From Arcuatula senhousia (lineage: Eukaryota > Mollusca > Bivalvia > Mytilida > Mytilidae), in the NCBI GenBank assembly GCA_963971305.1, contig OZ020307.1, positions 11,793,501 to 11,857,500 of the forward strand: DNA of 64,000 bases, written 5' to 3'. Under the pieces are notes generated by a model. It ran no database searches. It was not told the origin of the DNA and saw only the letters and a program-made list of their open reading frames with translations. A program made the translations under genes and the position numbers. Of the stretch, positions 11,604 through 22,639 are shown one piece after another; the first letter of the stretch is position 1, and every line of letters starts with the position of its first letter.

Positions 11604-12796
11604 AGCTCACCTGACCCAAAGGGTCATGTGCAACTGCAACGATCTTCATTAGCATTCGTTGCTTATAACTGATGTTGGAATTTATTATTTGTCGTAAAAC
11701 ATGGCCGCCGCGGTGAAAAATAGAACATAGGGGTAAATTGCATTTTTTTGCAAATAACTCAAAATAGGCTACAGATATCAGTGGTGGATCCAGAGGGGGA
11801 GTTCCGGGGTCGGAACCCCCCCTTTCCTCCGTAATTTTTAAATTTTTGTGTAGATTTCCCCCCCCCCCGTCCTTTAAAAAATTTCTGGATCCGCCCCTGG
11901 ATATCAAAATTCTGGCACAGGGTAAAGGTAATCAGCACCTCAAGATATACCTAACCTGAAGAAAATCCAACAAATCAAATCAAATCAAATCAAATATCCC
12001 ATGTAGGAGTTATTGCCCTTTTTGTCAATTTTTTGCAAATTTTGCACCTGTTTAGCTCAATCTTAAAAACTATATGAGATAGTTGAGAAATTTTAAATGC
12101 ATATTGTTAAGCACATCAAGATCTACAAAATATGTAATATGGTCAACATTATAGGACCTTTCCTTTTAGGAGTTATTGCCTTTGAACGTCAAAATTGAGC
12201 ATTTTCATAGCATTTCCTCATTACATTGAAAACGTTAACTCCTTTGACACTTTAAGTCAAATTGAAACCAAACTTGGTATAGTTGTTTATTAGCATTAGG
12301 TGTATAGAACTGATGTGGGGATTGTTGATTGGTTGTAAAACATGGCCGCTCTGGCTAAAAATAGAACATAGGGGTTAAACTGCATTTTTTTGCTAATAAC
12401 TCAAAAATGGTGACAGATTTTTAAATTCTGATTGAGAACAAAGGTGATCAACACCTCAATACATGACCAACCAGCCCAGAAATTTTGAAGAAGATATTGT
12501 TAAGCACATCATGATCTACAAAATATGAAATAGAGTCAAGATTGTAATACTGTTCATTTTAGAGGTTATTCCTCTTGGAATGTTGAAGGAAAGAAAATTA
12601 TTAAAAGGTTTATATTGCTAAAATATTACTCTGTACAATCATTACTACATTAAGTTAAACCATATTATCAGATGACCCCCTTATTAAACGTATGACCCTT
12701 TCAATGTCAAATAGATTTTGCCTTATAACCTTTACTTCAGGCACATATGTGGCCATATGTCAAGTGAGCGATTCAGGCTGCTGGGAGCCTCTTGTT
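11604..12796 (+). mobile_element. AGCTCACC-family hairpin element, copy 2
   Basis: It starts AGCTCACCTGACCCAAAGGGTCATGTG and ends CAAGTGAGCGATTCAGGCTGCTGGGAGCCT CTTGTT. It carries the same roughly 490-bp core as copy 1, with a 121-bp MITE inserted at 11779-11899. Its 3' end abuts copy 3. Confidence 0.7.
11779..11899. mobile_element. 121-bp MITE with GATAT target duplication
   Basis: The termini CAGTGGTGGATCCAG and CTGGATCCGCCCCTG are 15-bp inverted repeats with 13 matches. GATAT flanks both sides (11774-11778, 11900-11904). The uninterrupted target, CTACAGATATCAAAATTCTGG split by nothing, is visible in copy 1 near 9316, which fixes the borders exactly. The superfamily is uncertain. Confidence 0.8.
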
Positions 12797-13409
12797 TTAC
12801 CTCACCCGACCCTATTCTATTTTTCACCTTTGATGGACTGAAAATAGCGTTTTTCATTATTTTGACCTATACAATGTAGAGTGAAAACTATTGCTTAAAA
12901 CTTCAGCTGATTGGGCTTTGCAAAAGTCTTTATATGGCCAAGGTTGTAAGATGACCCTTATAGGGGTTAAGGTCCTTTAAAGGTAAAAATAGCCTTTTTC
13001 AGGTTTTGACCTATAGAATGAGAACTATTGCAGATAGAGAAAAGCTGACGCTTGATTAATCTTCAGCTGATTGGGCTCTACAAAAGCCTCCATTGGGTCG
13101 AAGTTGCCAGAAGACCCCTTATTGGAGTTATGGCATTTTAAAGATAAAATTTGCGTTTTTTCATGTGTTTGGCCTGTAGAATGCACCTAATTCTCAAGTT
13201 TTGGGTTATTGCCTTGCAGACGAAACCTAGCAATAAAAATTAAGAAAAGACATCGTTTGCTTAAATGTTCAGCGATATGATGATCCTTCATTGGAGCAAA
13301 TAAAAAAATTTCATTCCATTAGTCAGGGATGTCCAAAACAGTTTTATTTAATCCTTGCATTAGTCATTGAAGTCAGGTGAACGATTCAGGCTCCTGGGAG
13401 CCTCTTGTT
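12797..13409 (+). mobile_element. AGCTCACC-family element, copy 3 (about 160-bp core, 5' degenerate)
   Basis: It begins directly after copy 2 with a decayed start (ACCTCACCCGACCC) and ends CAGGTGAAC...AGGCTCCTGGGAGCCTCTTGTT. The core uses the other satellite type, units with CTACAAAAG, then GTCAGATGACCCC, then TTATAGGGGTTA. The next copy starts within one or two bases, so the copies sit head-to-tail. Confidence 0.6.
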
Positions 13410-13410
13410 T

Positions 13411-15413
13411 AGCTCACCTGGCCAAACGCCTCGTGTGCTTATGCCATCACTATGCGTCCGTCGTCTGTCGTCTCCTCATTTTGAAATGATTCGATAAAAA
13501 AAATAGTCGCTGTTACTAAAAATAGAACATAGTGTTAAATCTCTTAAAATGGCTAATAACTCAGCAACTATAACAGGTAAAAGAAATCCGAAGGATCTTT
13601 ATGGAACGCCATATTTATATTTATTCCTCTTTAAAGATATCTCATAAAATTTATAAGATATCTCGTATACTTTATAAGATATCTTATTAAATATATAAGA
13701 TATCTCATATAAATGGTAGTTTATAAGATATCTTATAAAACATGTGAGATATCTTATAAAACATATAAGATATCTTATAAAACAAATAAGATATCTTATA
13801 AAACATATAAGATATCTCATAAAGTTTATAAGATATCTTATAAAGATTATTAGATATCTCATATTAAATCATTTATAAGATATCTTATAAAACTAATAAG
13901 ATATCTTATAAAGTTTATAAGATATCTCATAAAGTTTATTAGATATCTTATATATTTTATGAGATATCTTATAAGTTATTTTTTATAAGATATCTCATAA
14001 AGTTTACGAGATATCTTATAAACTTTATAAGATATCTTATAACTTTTATTAGATATCTTATAAATTATTTTATATAAGATATCTCATAATCTTTATAAGA
14101 TATCTAATAAACTTTATGAGATATCTTATATGTTTTATAAGATATCTTATATGTTTTATGAGATATCTTATATGTTTTATAAGATATCTCATATGTTTTA
14201 TTAGATATCTTATAAACTCCCATTTATATGAGATATCTTATATATTTAATAAGATATCTTATAAAGTATATGAGATATCTTATAAACTTTATAAGATATC
14301 TTATATTTTTATAAGGCCTCTTTAAAGATATCTCATAAAATTTATAAGATATCTCATATACTTTATAAGATATCTCATAAAGTTTATAAGATATCTGATC
14401 AACTTTATAAGATATCTTATAAACTTTATAAGATATCTTATAAACTTTATAAGATATCTTATAAAAAATAATTTATAAGATATCTCATATACTTTATAAG
14501 ATATCCTATAAACATTATGAGATATCTTATAAACTTTATCAGATATCTTATAAACATTGTGTTTAGTAGATATCTCATTTTCTTTTAAGATATCTTATAT
14601 AGTTAATAAGATATCTTATAAAATTTATAAGATATCTCATAAACATGATAAAGTTTATAAGATATCTTATAAAGTATATGAGATATCTTATAAATTATTT
14701 TTTATAAGATATCTCATAAAGTTTATAAGATATCTTATAAAGTTTATAAGATATCTTATAAACTTTATGGGATATCTTATAAAGTATATGAGATATCTTA
14801 TAAAGTTTATGAGATATCTATAAAGAGGAATAAATGTAAAAACGGCTTGCCATAGATCTTAGGGTCTTTAGAATCAAAAGCACTACTACTTAAGTTTCCA
14901 TGGGTCGAAGTCGTCAGATGACCCATTATAGGGGTTATGGCCCTTTAAAGACAAAGATAGCATTTTTTCCTGTTTTTGCCCTATAGAATGATAACTATTG
15001 CAGATAATGAAAAGCTGTTGCTTGATTAAACCTTCAGCTCATTTAGCTCTACAAAAGTCTCCATCGGGTCAAAGTTGTCAGATGAGGCCCTTTAAAGGCC
15101 AAAAATCGTGGGTTTTTTTCCCTGTTAGTTTTGCCCTGTAGAATGAAAACTATTGCAGATAGAGAAAAGCTGTCGCTTGCTTAAACCTTCAGCTCGACCA
15201 TTAAGCTATTCGGTCAAAGTTGTCAAATGACCCCTTATAAGGGTAGAGCGTTTTTCCCTTGTTTTTCCATATAGGATGAAACTATTACCTGCTTAAACCG
15301 TAAGCTTATTTTAAGCTCTACAAAAGTCTCTATCAGATTAAAATTGTCAGATGACCCCATTTAAAAGATATGGCCATAAGGACCAGGTGAGCGATTCCTG
15401 GGAGCCTCTCGTC
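13411..15413 (+). mobile_element. AGCTCACC-family element, copy 4, carrying a palindromic array
   Basis: It starts AGCTCACCTGGCC right after copy 3 and ends CAGGTGAGCGATTCCTGGGAGCCTCTCGTC, with part of the 3' stem-loop lost. The right half holds units of about 160 bp (GTCAGATGACCC, TTATAGGGGTTATGGCCC). The left half is interrupted by the GATATC palindrome array at about 13585-14868. Confidence 0.65.
13585..14868. repeat. Palindromic GATATC satellite bounded by inverted repeats
   Basis: About 54 GATATC sites (hand count) lie between 13636 and 14819, mostly 21 bp apart. Each is centred in a near-perfect palindrome such as TTATAAGATATCTTATAA, so each unit and the whole array can fold back. The array is bounded by inverted arms of about 50 bp: the left contains GATCTTTATGG and TTTATTCCTCTTTAAAGATATC in two parts, and the right is its complement (CTATAAAGAGGAATAAATG, then CCATAGATCTT). 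A second internal CCTCTTTAAAGATATCTC at 14318 suggests an internal duplication. The 21-bp period keeps frames open, so 7-residue-repeat ORFs on both strands are artefacts. Confidence 0.85.
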
Positions 15414-15418
15414 TTCTT

Positions 15419-15965
15419 AGCTTACCTGAATCAAAGGGTCATGTAAGTTTTTACCATGACTTGGATTCCGTTGTAGTCCGTCGTTGTCGTCGTCAATTTT
15501 TCTTTAAAGATGCAGATGGTAACTCTCTACCAAACAACATGACCACTGTTGCTAGAAATAAAATGAGGGTGTCAGACCACAGTTTTTTGTCTAACAAATT
15601 AAAAAGTATAATGTAGAGAAAATCTGACGCAACCTTTCTTCTTCAGCACCAAATCTCTACCAAAGTCGTAGCTGTCAGATGACTCCTTATAGGGGTTATT
15701 GTCCTTTGAAGGTGAAAAATAGCCCTTTTTAAATGTTTTTTTTTGGCCTACTAGTATATAAGATAGAGAAAAGTTGTCGCTTGCTTAAACCTTCAGCTTG
15801 TTAAAGAGCTCTACAAAAGTCTCCATCGGGTTGAAGTTGTCAAATGACCCCTTATAGGTGTTGTGGTCCTTTAAAGGTGAAAATATAGCTTTTTCATGTT
15901 TTTGACCTATAGAATGAAAACTATTGCAGAAAGAGATAAGCTGTTGTTTGCTAAAACCTTCACCC
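15419..15965 (+). mobile_element. AGCTCACC-family element, copy 5, 3' truncated
   Basis: It starts AGCTTACCTGAATCAAAGGGTCATGTAAG five bases after copy 4. It has the CCGTCGTTGTCGTCGTC run and units of the 160-bp core (GTCAGATGACTCC, TATAGGGGTTATTG). The normal 3' stem-loop is absent. It is the fourth of a head-to-tail series starting at 11604. Confidence 0.6.
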
Positions 15966-16188
15966 TTCATTTATTTATTGTAAATGAGATTTGTACATAC
16001 AAAGATAAAAGTTAAAATAATACAATTTGAAAACCACAACTTTAAACTATAATATCTTGAAAACCACAAAAGATTTTTACATCATTCTTTTGACGTCCAT
16101 TCTGAAATATTTTGAGATGTTATTTGTGTTAAATAATTTATGAAAGGATAAATGAACATGAGACTATAACACATATTTAGCTCCAACT
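15966..16188. other. Unassigned AT-rich spacer
   Basis: No ORF, RNA gene or recognisable repeat end is visible here. It separates the truncated copy 5 from the CACAGGCG MITE. Confidence 0.5.
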
Positions 16189-17501
16189 CACAGGCGTTTG
16201 GGTCCAGGATTTTATTGTCTCGCCTGCGACGAATAGTCGCGGAAGGCGAGACATAGGTATTACTTTCCGGCGACGGCGGCGGCGTAAACTTTTTTGTAAG
16301 ACTTTTGTGGACAATGAATTGCTTGAAAAGTATAATAGCTAGGCATCTGATATTTGGTATACAGACAGTTCAGGTTATGGTCTACGCAACTGTCACCATG
16401 CCGTTTGACCCTGACCCCATTTTCACGCTCCAGTGACTCTGTGAACTTAGGTCTTTTTTCAGGCCGTAAACTTTTTTGTAAGACTTTTGTGGACGATGAA
16501 TTGCTTGAAAAGTATAATAGCTAGGCATCTGATATTTGGTATACAGACAGTTCAGGTTATGGTCTACGCAACTGTCACCATGCTGTTTGACCCTGACCCC
16601 ATTTTCACGCTCCAGTGACTCTGTGAACTTAGGTCTTTTTTCAGGCCGTAAACTTTTTTGTAAGACTTTTGTGGACGATGAATTGCTTGAAAAGTATAAT
16701 AGCTAGGCATCTGATATTTGGTATACAGACAGTTCAGGTTATGGTCTACGCAACTGTCACCATGCCGTTTGACCCTGACCCCATTTTCACGCTCCAGTGA
16801 CTCTGTGAACTTAGGTCTTTTTTTCAGGCCGTAAACTTTTTTGTAAGACTTTTGTGGACGATGAATTGCTTGAAAAGTATATTAGCTAGGCATCTGATAT
16901 TTAGTATACAGACAGTTTAGGTTATGGTCCATGCAACTGTCCCCATGCCGTGTGACCCTGACCCCATTTTCACGCTCCAGTGACTCTGTGAACTTAGGTC
17001 TTTTTCAGGCCGAAAAACTTTTTTGTAAGACTTTTATGGAAGATGAATTGCTGGAAAGTTATAATAGCTAGGCATCTGATATTGGGTAAACAGACAGTTG
17101 CGGTTATGGACAACGCAACTGTCACCATGCCATGTGACCATGACCCCATTTTTATGCTCCAGTGACTCTGTGAAATTAGGTTTTTTTTTTTCAGACAGAA
17201 AACTTTTTGTAATACTTGTGTGGACAATGGATTGCTTGAATAGTATAATAACTAGGCATCTGTTATTAGGTATACTGACACTTTTTGTGTTTATATCAAG
17301 AAATGAAAGCTTAGGTAGTTGATTTTAGCGATGGTGCCGGCAGGCGAGACATACTTTTAGTGGCCACACTTGTTTTATTATAAATAACGTGTAAAAATTT
17401 TCATCTCGTCTCTATACTATGAAATAGTAATATAGCGAGGGGCAGTTTTTTTTATACACACACAATAAATAAAAATAAAATCCTGGACCCAAACGCCTGT
17501 G
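16189..17501. mobile_element. MITE with 27-bp perfect TIRs, interrupted
   Basis: CACAGGCGTTTGGGTCCAGG plus ATTTTAT at 16189-16215 is matched perfectly in inverse by 17475-17501. Removing the element at 16216-17374 leaves a MITE of about 150 bp. Its right end lies immediately before the Penelope-like RT reading frame and may have landed in that retroelement. Confidence 0.75.
16216..17374 (+). mobile_element. TGTCTCGCC-family hairpin element, copy 1 (182-bp core satellite)
   Basis: The 5' stem is TGTCTCGCCT...AGGCGAGACA, then GTTACTT-like sequence and a GGCGGCGGCG run. The 3' end has GGCAGGCGAGACATAC (inverted arm), a small palindrome AGTGGCCACACT and then CTTGTTT. The core has five tandem units starting CCGTAAACTTTTTTGTAAGAC-like at about 16283, 16465, 16646, 16828 and 17010, so the period is about 182 bp. 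There is no coding capacity. Confidence 0.75.
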
Positions 17502-17506
17502 CTCGT

Positions 17507-18430
17507 TTGGCACAGCTGATTAAACGTAGCTTTATCAAAAAGAATGGAAAACGCAGGTACAAGTATTTGGTAGTCGGTTATAAAAAGACTTACTTTGTCA
17601 TCCAAGAGTCTAGCAAGAAAAACAAATTTACAGAAGATCAAATAATAGAAATGCTCAACTTTCTAATCGACAACATATTTGTACAGTTTGGTGGACGGTT
17701 TTTTCAGCAAACAATAGGTATCCCAATGGGCACAAATTGTGCACCATTGCTTGCCGATTTGTTTCTTCATTCATATGAAGCAGACTTCTTACAATCACTT
17801 CTAGACAAAAAGGACCGCAAACTTGCTTTATCCTTCAATCTCACATTTCGTTATATTGATGATGTCCTTTCACTAAACAATCCTCGATTTGGTGACTATT
17901 TACATCTCATATATCCGAAGGAACTTGAGGTAAAGGACACTACAGATTCTAGGAGGTCTGCTTCATATTTGGATCTATTTCTCGAAATTGACACACAATG
18001 AAGGCTTTGTACAAAGCTCTATGACAAACGTGATGACTTCAACTTTCCAATAGTTAACTTTCCCTTTCTGTGTAGCAACATTCCCTCCGCTCCAGCATAT
18101 GGAGTTTACGTATCACAATTGATTCGTTATTCCAGAGCATGTGGGGAGTACAACGACTTCCTTGATAGAGCTACACGGCTGACAAGCAAATTGTTAACAC
18201 AGGGGTACGTTGCTCCCAGGTTGTTGTCATCACTCAAGAAATTTTACGGACGACATCATGTGCTTGTATGCAAATACGGAATTTCTATCTCTCAAATGAG
18301 CACAGATGTTGGTTTGACATAGAGTTTTGCAATGTCATCCTTTCCGGATTTGACCAACACTTAATCGATCTTTGGCAACGTGACGGGTGTGCTATAGCAA
18401 GCAGGAACTGCTTACTCTTCCGGAGCACCT
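17507..18430 (+). pseudogene. Penelope-like reverse transcriptase fragment
   Basis: The frame 17507-18001 has RT motifs: GIPMGTNCAPLLADLF (finger/palm), RYIDDVLSL (catalytic YIDD) and SASYLDLFLEID. A stop at 17999-18001 is followed by a shifted frame reading FNFPIVNFPFLCSNIP, then YGVYVSQLIRYSRACGEYNDFLDRA, then LSSLKKFYGRHHVLV. The YIDD and PMGT context suggests a Penelope-like element rather than an LTR element. No GIY-YIG endonuclease is visible. The start is cut by the CACAGGCG MITE. Two further 3' fragments of the same family lie at 27303 and 36343. Confidence 0.7.
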
Positions 18431-19200
18431 GAGTTCACTCTCGTTTCGACTTGAGTTCGCGTTGCTGAATGCGGTTTTGTTGTTATGTGAGTGTGTTTTA
18501 TGTTGTTATGTGGTTTGTTTTGTTGTGATGATTTTTTGTCTGCCGGTTTTGTCTTTGTCTTCACGGTTTTATGATACTGATTACCCCTTTGGTACACCTT
18601 TGCTTCCTCCAACTGCAATCATTTTTACGTATGATTCGGTAAAAAGCTCATCAGAGCTTGTGTTTATTGTTTATATATGTGCCGAATTGAAATAAAATTT
18701 TCCTATTCGTATTCGTATAACATCATAGGAAATCCATCATTTCAAAAGATGTTTAAAATGCATAAAACCAAACGAAATCCAAATAAATATAGCTAAAGGG
18801 CAAAACTACGATGGAGGGAGTACATAATGGTTTTAAGTATACACACAAGTTTTGAGACACTGCAAGTTTTAGCTTTACGAAAAGCTTGGGAAGCTTCGCT
18901 GTAGCGGCATTTTTAGGAAAGGGAAGTGTATATCGGTTTATATTTAAAAATTGCAAGTCATTGGTAGACTAGACCTATATAGAATGTGTCTAGAACATGC
19001 TTTTAAATCATAGGGAACATCACCGTGATATTGAAATTCATAAGCTTAAAGTCATTTAATAAGCAAACAACAGCTTTTCTCTGCAATGTTCAGTTTCTCT
19101 TTAACTTCAAATAAAAGTTCTAAGTCTGACTCTCAGGAAAAATAAACCAACTCTCATTCATAAACACCTCTCGTATGACGGAAGGCAATATCGGCCACTG
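18431..19200. other. Retroelement 3' tail and unassigned spacer
   Basis: The first 200 bases (to about 18620, TACCCCTTTGGTAC) match the tail of the fragment near 27700 (TACCCCATTGGTAC), so they belong to the Penelope-like element. The remainder shows no gene or repeat border. Confidence 0.45.
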
Positions 19201-19210
19201 ATTTTTTTTT

Positions 19211-19474
19211 TATTATACGCTCCCGAAGGGAGCGATAATGGTAGAAATGTCAATATTTTAGTTGTACTATGAGCTGAATTTTCCTTCAACGTCCGGTTTA
19301 GCACGCGCTTGTTTTCCCGAACTTTCGGCGTCTTTTTAACGCTTTTATCTTTGAAAATTTGAGACGTCATTAAACGCTCACGTAACCCACAAGAAAAGCT
19401 AGTTTGTTTTTATTTTCGAACAAAAAAAAATAAATTAATTAAAACTTCGGGAGCGTAACAGGTTTTACCTGCCT
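19211..19474 (+). mobile_element. Miniature hairpin-ended element (CGCTCCCGAA family)
   Basis: The 5' stem-loop ATTATACGCTCCCgaaGGGAGCGATAAT spans 19212-19239. The inverted arm TTCGGGAGCGTA lies at 19446-19457 and the 3' stem-loop CAGGTtttACCTG at 19459-19471. The element is 264 bp with no satellite. An empty-site relative exists on the minus strand near 27960-28000 (ATATCGGCCACTGATTTTTTTT joined directly to sequence leading into the 21-bp minisatellite). It shows insertion in a T-run without obvious duplication. Confidence 0.75.
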
Positions 19475-19735
19475 CATATTATTGAAAAATTCAAGATAAT
19501 AACTTGAAAATTCTATATACTTAGCTAATTATTCAAGATAATAACATGAAAATTCAAGATACTAAGTTAAAAATTCAAGATAATAACTTGAAAATTCAAG
19601 ATACTAACTTGAAAGTTGAAAATATAAGATACTATGTTGAAAACAACATGAAAATTCAAGATAATAACTTGAAAATTAAAGATACTTATTTGAAAATTCA
19701 AGATACTATGTTGAAAATTCAAGATAATGTTTTGC
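19475..19735. repeat. 21-bp minisatellite (CTTGAAAATTCAAGATA-TAA)
   Basis: About a dozen imperfect units of CTTGAAAATTCAAGATAMTAA. Each contains the interrupted palindrome CTTGAA-aa-TTCAAG. An inverted array of the same unit lies at 27826-27970 beside the same flanking sequence. The period of 21 keeps a frame open; the resulting ORF is not a gene. Confidence 0.75.
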
Positions 19736-19789
19736 TAATACTACATAGATGAGTTATATGAATCATTTAATACCTTCTCTGAAAGCAAT

Positions 19790-20165
19790 GAAATGACGGA
19801 AATCGACCAATCAGAAAACTGGTCGTAGAAGTCCGACATGTCTGAAAATCGCTTAGGACGCATATATTGTCAGACTGTGACCATCGTACCAAGTTTCAAA
19901 TCATTATCATACCCTTTTTTCTGAATAAAGCTTGACGGAAAGTTTCAAGTCGATTTTGACATGGTTCCAGTCAAAAACAGGAAGTAGATGTCCGACAGGT
20001 CTAAAAGTCGCTAAAGCCATATAGTTTGTTACCAAGTTTCAAATCATTCTAATCGGCGGTTTTTAGAATAAGCTTGACGGAAATTGGTCACAGTAAGGAC
20101 GGGCGGACATGAGTTAAACTTACCCCCCCCCACATGTCGCCATAAAAATGTGAATAAGGGAGACA
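19790..20165. repeat. Two-unit tandem repeat of about 170 bp
   Basis: Units share GACATGTCTGAAAATCGCT-like or GACAGGTCTAAAAGTCGCT, then TACCAAGTTTCAAATCATT, then AAGCTTGACGGAAA. The block ends with GGACGGGCGGACATG and a C-run near 20124. It is probably the core and one end of another hairpin-type element, but I cannot pair its termini. Confidence 0.45.
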
Positions 20166-20182
20166 CTTCTTTCACTACCCCC

Positions 20183-20304
20183 TTTATTATACTCCCCGCT
20201 TGAAAAAGTGATGGGGGTGTCCGTCCGCCCCTCCGTTACACAAATCTCTTATTCACAACTCTTCCTAAATGCCTCGATGGATTTTCATGAAAATCTCACA
20301 CAAT
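20183..20304 (+). mobile_element. 5' fragment of a TATACTCCCC-type hairpin element
   Basis: ATACTCCCCGCTTGAAAAAGTGATGGGGGTGT forms a stem-loop (stem ACTCCCC/GGGG-T), then CCGTCCGCCCCTCC. Next come ACTCTTCCTAAATG and GATTTTCATGAAAATC, the core words seen in other families. It stops where the minus-strand LINE tail begins at about 20305. Confidence 0.5.
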
Positions 20305-20560
20305 CTGTCTGAATCTGAATCTGAATAAATACGATGCAGGACCAATACTGGTATAGACGCATCGGAAGAGAGCTGCTGCTTTAGTAGCAGATCGGGAGAG
20401 CTTCCTAGAAGCTCTCAACTGTCTTTCTGCGCACTGTGTCTTTCGGTAGCTTATTCCAATGGACTTTTGTGTCAACAAAGAAAGAGTTCCTGTATTGGCT
20501 GCATTTAGATGGCGGAACGATAAAAGTCACGGTGTTGTTTGCTTCCTGATGGTCTATGAT

Positions 20561-21130
20561 TTATTTCTCAGGCAGTCTTTGTACTTGACAGCACGGATTT
20601 GGTCTAGATGATCTGATGTAAGCGTCCTGGTCTACTGCTGGTAATAACCCCTGCTCTACTTTGTATAGGAACACTAATTTTGCGTTGGTTCTTCTGTCTC
20701 GTAATGATGGTAGATCAAGATCTTTTAGCATGTTCGTAACTGCTCCCTCTAGGCGGCTTTTGTAGTCTCCTGTGATGAATCGTGCCCCGTTTCTTTGTAC
20801 TCGCTCTATTTTATCTATGTCCTTTTGAAGATACGGATCCCATACAACTGATCCATACTCCAGCACAGATCTGACAAGTGCGATGTAGGCTGTTTTTTTG
20901 GCATGATATAGGACAGTTTTTTTAAGGTTGCGTCGTAGAAATCCAAGGGTAGAGCTTGCCTTGCTTACGGTTTTTGCGATATGTTTAGACCATCCCAAGT
21001 CTTCCGAAAGGAGCACGCCTAGGTATGGGGTTTCCGTGACCTGTTTAAGAACTGGGTTGTTGAGGTTGTAGAGGCTGTTGGATTTTGCCTTTATACTCAT
21101 GACATAGCACTTTGTGGCGTTGAAGCGCAT
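20561..21130 (-). pseudogene. LINE reverse transcriptase, C-terminal part
   Basis: It begins MRFNATKCYVMSI, with TPYLGVLLSEDLGWSKHI (thumb) and EYGSVVWDPYLQKDIDKIERVQRNGARF. It continues the upstream RT frame after a one-base shift at about 21131-21141, where NLEKWA is followed by a stop. It ends at RLPEK. Confidence 0.8.
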
Positions 21131-21140
21131 TCCCCATTTT

Positions 21141-21959
21141 TCATGCCCATTTTTCCAGGTTTTTCAGGTCGCTTTGAAGTATTATGTGATCTTCATGGCT
21201 TTTGATGGTTCCATAGAGTAGGCAGTCGTCTGCAAAGAGCTGTCCTTGAGACTTCACACTGTCGGGTAGGTTGTTGATGTGACACAGGAACAGTAAGGGT
21301 CCAAGAACAGTGCCTTGTGTTACACCAGATTCTAATACTTCATCATTGGAATGTTCACCGTCAACTCCTACCCACATTTCTCTTTTGGTGAGGAACAATG
21401 TTAGCCATTTATGGATGTTTCCTTTGATACCATACTTTTCTAGTTTATGGAGTGGTCGGTCGTGGGGAACTGTGTCGAATGCTTTAGAAAAATCAAGTAT
21501 TATTACATCTGTTTGCTTGTTTTGGTCGTGCGATTGTAGCAGATCGTTTAATGTTACAATTAGTTGTGCCTCGCATGAGTAGCCTGATCTAAATCCATGG
21601 TTTAAAGATGTAAGGATGTTGTGCTCTTTTATGTGCGATAGCATATGTTTGCAAATGATATGCTCCAATAACTTGCAAGATACTACGGGTCTATAATTTT
21701 CGACCTTGTTGACGTCCCCTTTTTTGAATACCGGGGCAACGTTTGCGTTTAGCCAGTCCTCATGTTGTTCTCCGCTGTCTATTGAGTATTGAAAGAGTTT
21801 GGTCATTTCAGGTGCAAATGATTTTGCACAGGTCTTTAGGATGATGTTTGGAATTTGGTCTGGTCCCATTGCTTTGGATGGATTGATGTCTTTAAGTAAT
21901 CTAAATACTCCTTGTTCTCCTACTTTTATGGATTTAATGTTGAGGCTTTGGTTTGTCAC
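21141..21959 (-). pseudogene. LINE reverse transcriptase, catalytic part
   Basis: 272 residues with SKAMGPDQIPN, NVAPVFKKGD, ENYRPVVSCKLLEHI, VIILDFSKAFDTVPHD (first catalytic Asp), GVTQGTVLGPLLFL and QLFADDCLLYG (catalytic FADD). The catalytic residues are intact although the element is broken elsewhere. The family is non-LTR, jockey/CR1 group. The real frame extends upstream beyond the chosen Met. Confidence 0.85.
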
Positions 21960-22305
21960 TGGTGTTTCGAGTGAGTTTGGTGTGCTTTCAGTAAAAAAAA
22001 GACTTGAATTGGTTGTTTAGTATATTTGCCTTCTCCTTGTTGTCATTTGTCATGGAACCTTTGTGTCTTAGCGGGGCAATAGCAATATAATCTTGCTTCT
22101 TTGCTTTTGCATATCTCCAGAAAGGTTTGCGATCGTTCTTCATTAAGCCCTCATTTATGATGTTATAAATGTACTCGTTCTCTGCTTTTTCGAAACTGTT
22201 TTTTACATTCTCTTTGGTGTTTCTTGTATTCAGTCCACTGCTTTGATTTTTTCGCCACTCTGTATAGTCTTTCTTTCCGTCTTAGCATTCTTCTCAGACT
22301 TCTGG

Positions 22306-22548
22306 TCATCCAAGGAAGGTTGTTTTCTTTTTAAATACTTTGGATGGTATGTTCTCATCAATGGTGGATTTAAGTCTTCCTTTGAAGTGTTCCCAAATAT
22401 CGTTCATGCTGCTTCTTCCGCTTACCATTTCTTCAATTTCCTTACATATTACATCTATTTTCTTGTTTACGTTATCCCAGTTTGCCTTAGAATATAAGAA
22501 ACGCTTCTGTGGTTTGGTCTTGTTGTATGTTGGTTTTTTTAAGCGCAT
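22306..22548 (-). pseudogene. LINE linker between endonuclease and RT
   Basis: Reads RLKKPTYNKTKPQKRFLYSKANWDNV in two runs, then DIWEHFKGRLKSTIDENIPSK. The ANWD...IWxxFK...ID..IP pattern is usual between endonuclease and RT in CR1-like elements. The next LINE piece is in another frame. Confidence 0.65.
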
Positions 22549-22639
22549 CGGTTATAATGGTGGCATGTTCCGACAGTCCAGGTATATCTGACAATGAACC
22601 ACTAGGGATGCGTTAGTGGTAAATACAGTTCAGCAGGTT

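Noticed and set aside
11602..11907. Minus ORF with Gly/Pro-rich GTPPLDPPL
   Set aside because: Spans the 121-bp MITE and its flank; an artefact of the TIR sequence.
12797..13409. Considered a separate repeat family because of its different start and core
   Set aside because: Its 3' end matches the AGCTCACC family and its core matches copies 6, 7 and 9, so it is a worn member.
13599..14823. Three ORFs with 7-residue repeats (RYLICFI, EISYKVY)
   Set aside because: They are translations of the 21-bp palindromic array; frames stay open only because 21 is divisible by three.
13585..14868. CRISPR-like look of short regular palindromic repeats
   Set aside because: Spacers are only about 5-10 AT-rich bases and not unique, the units vary, and the genome is animal.
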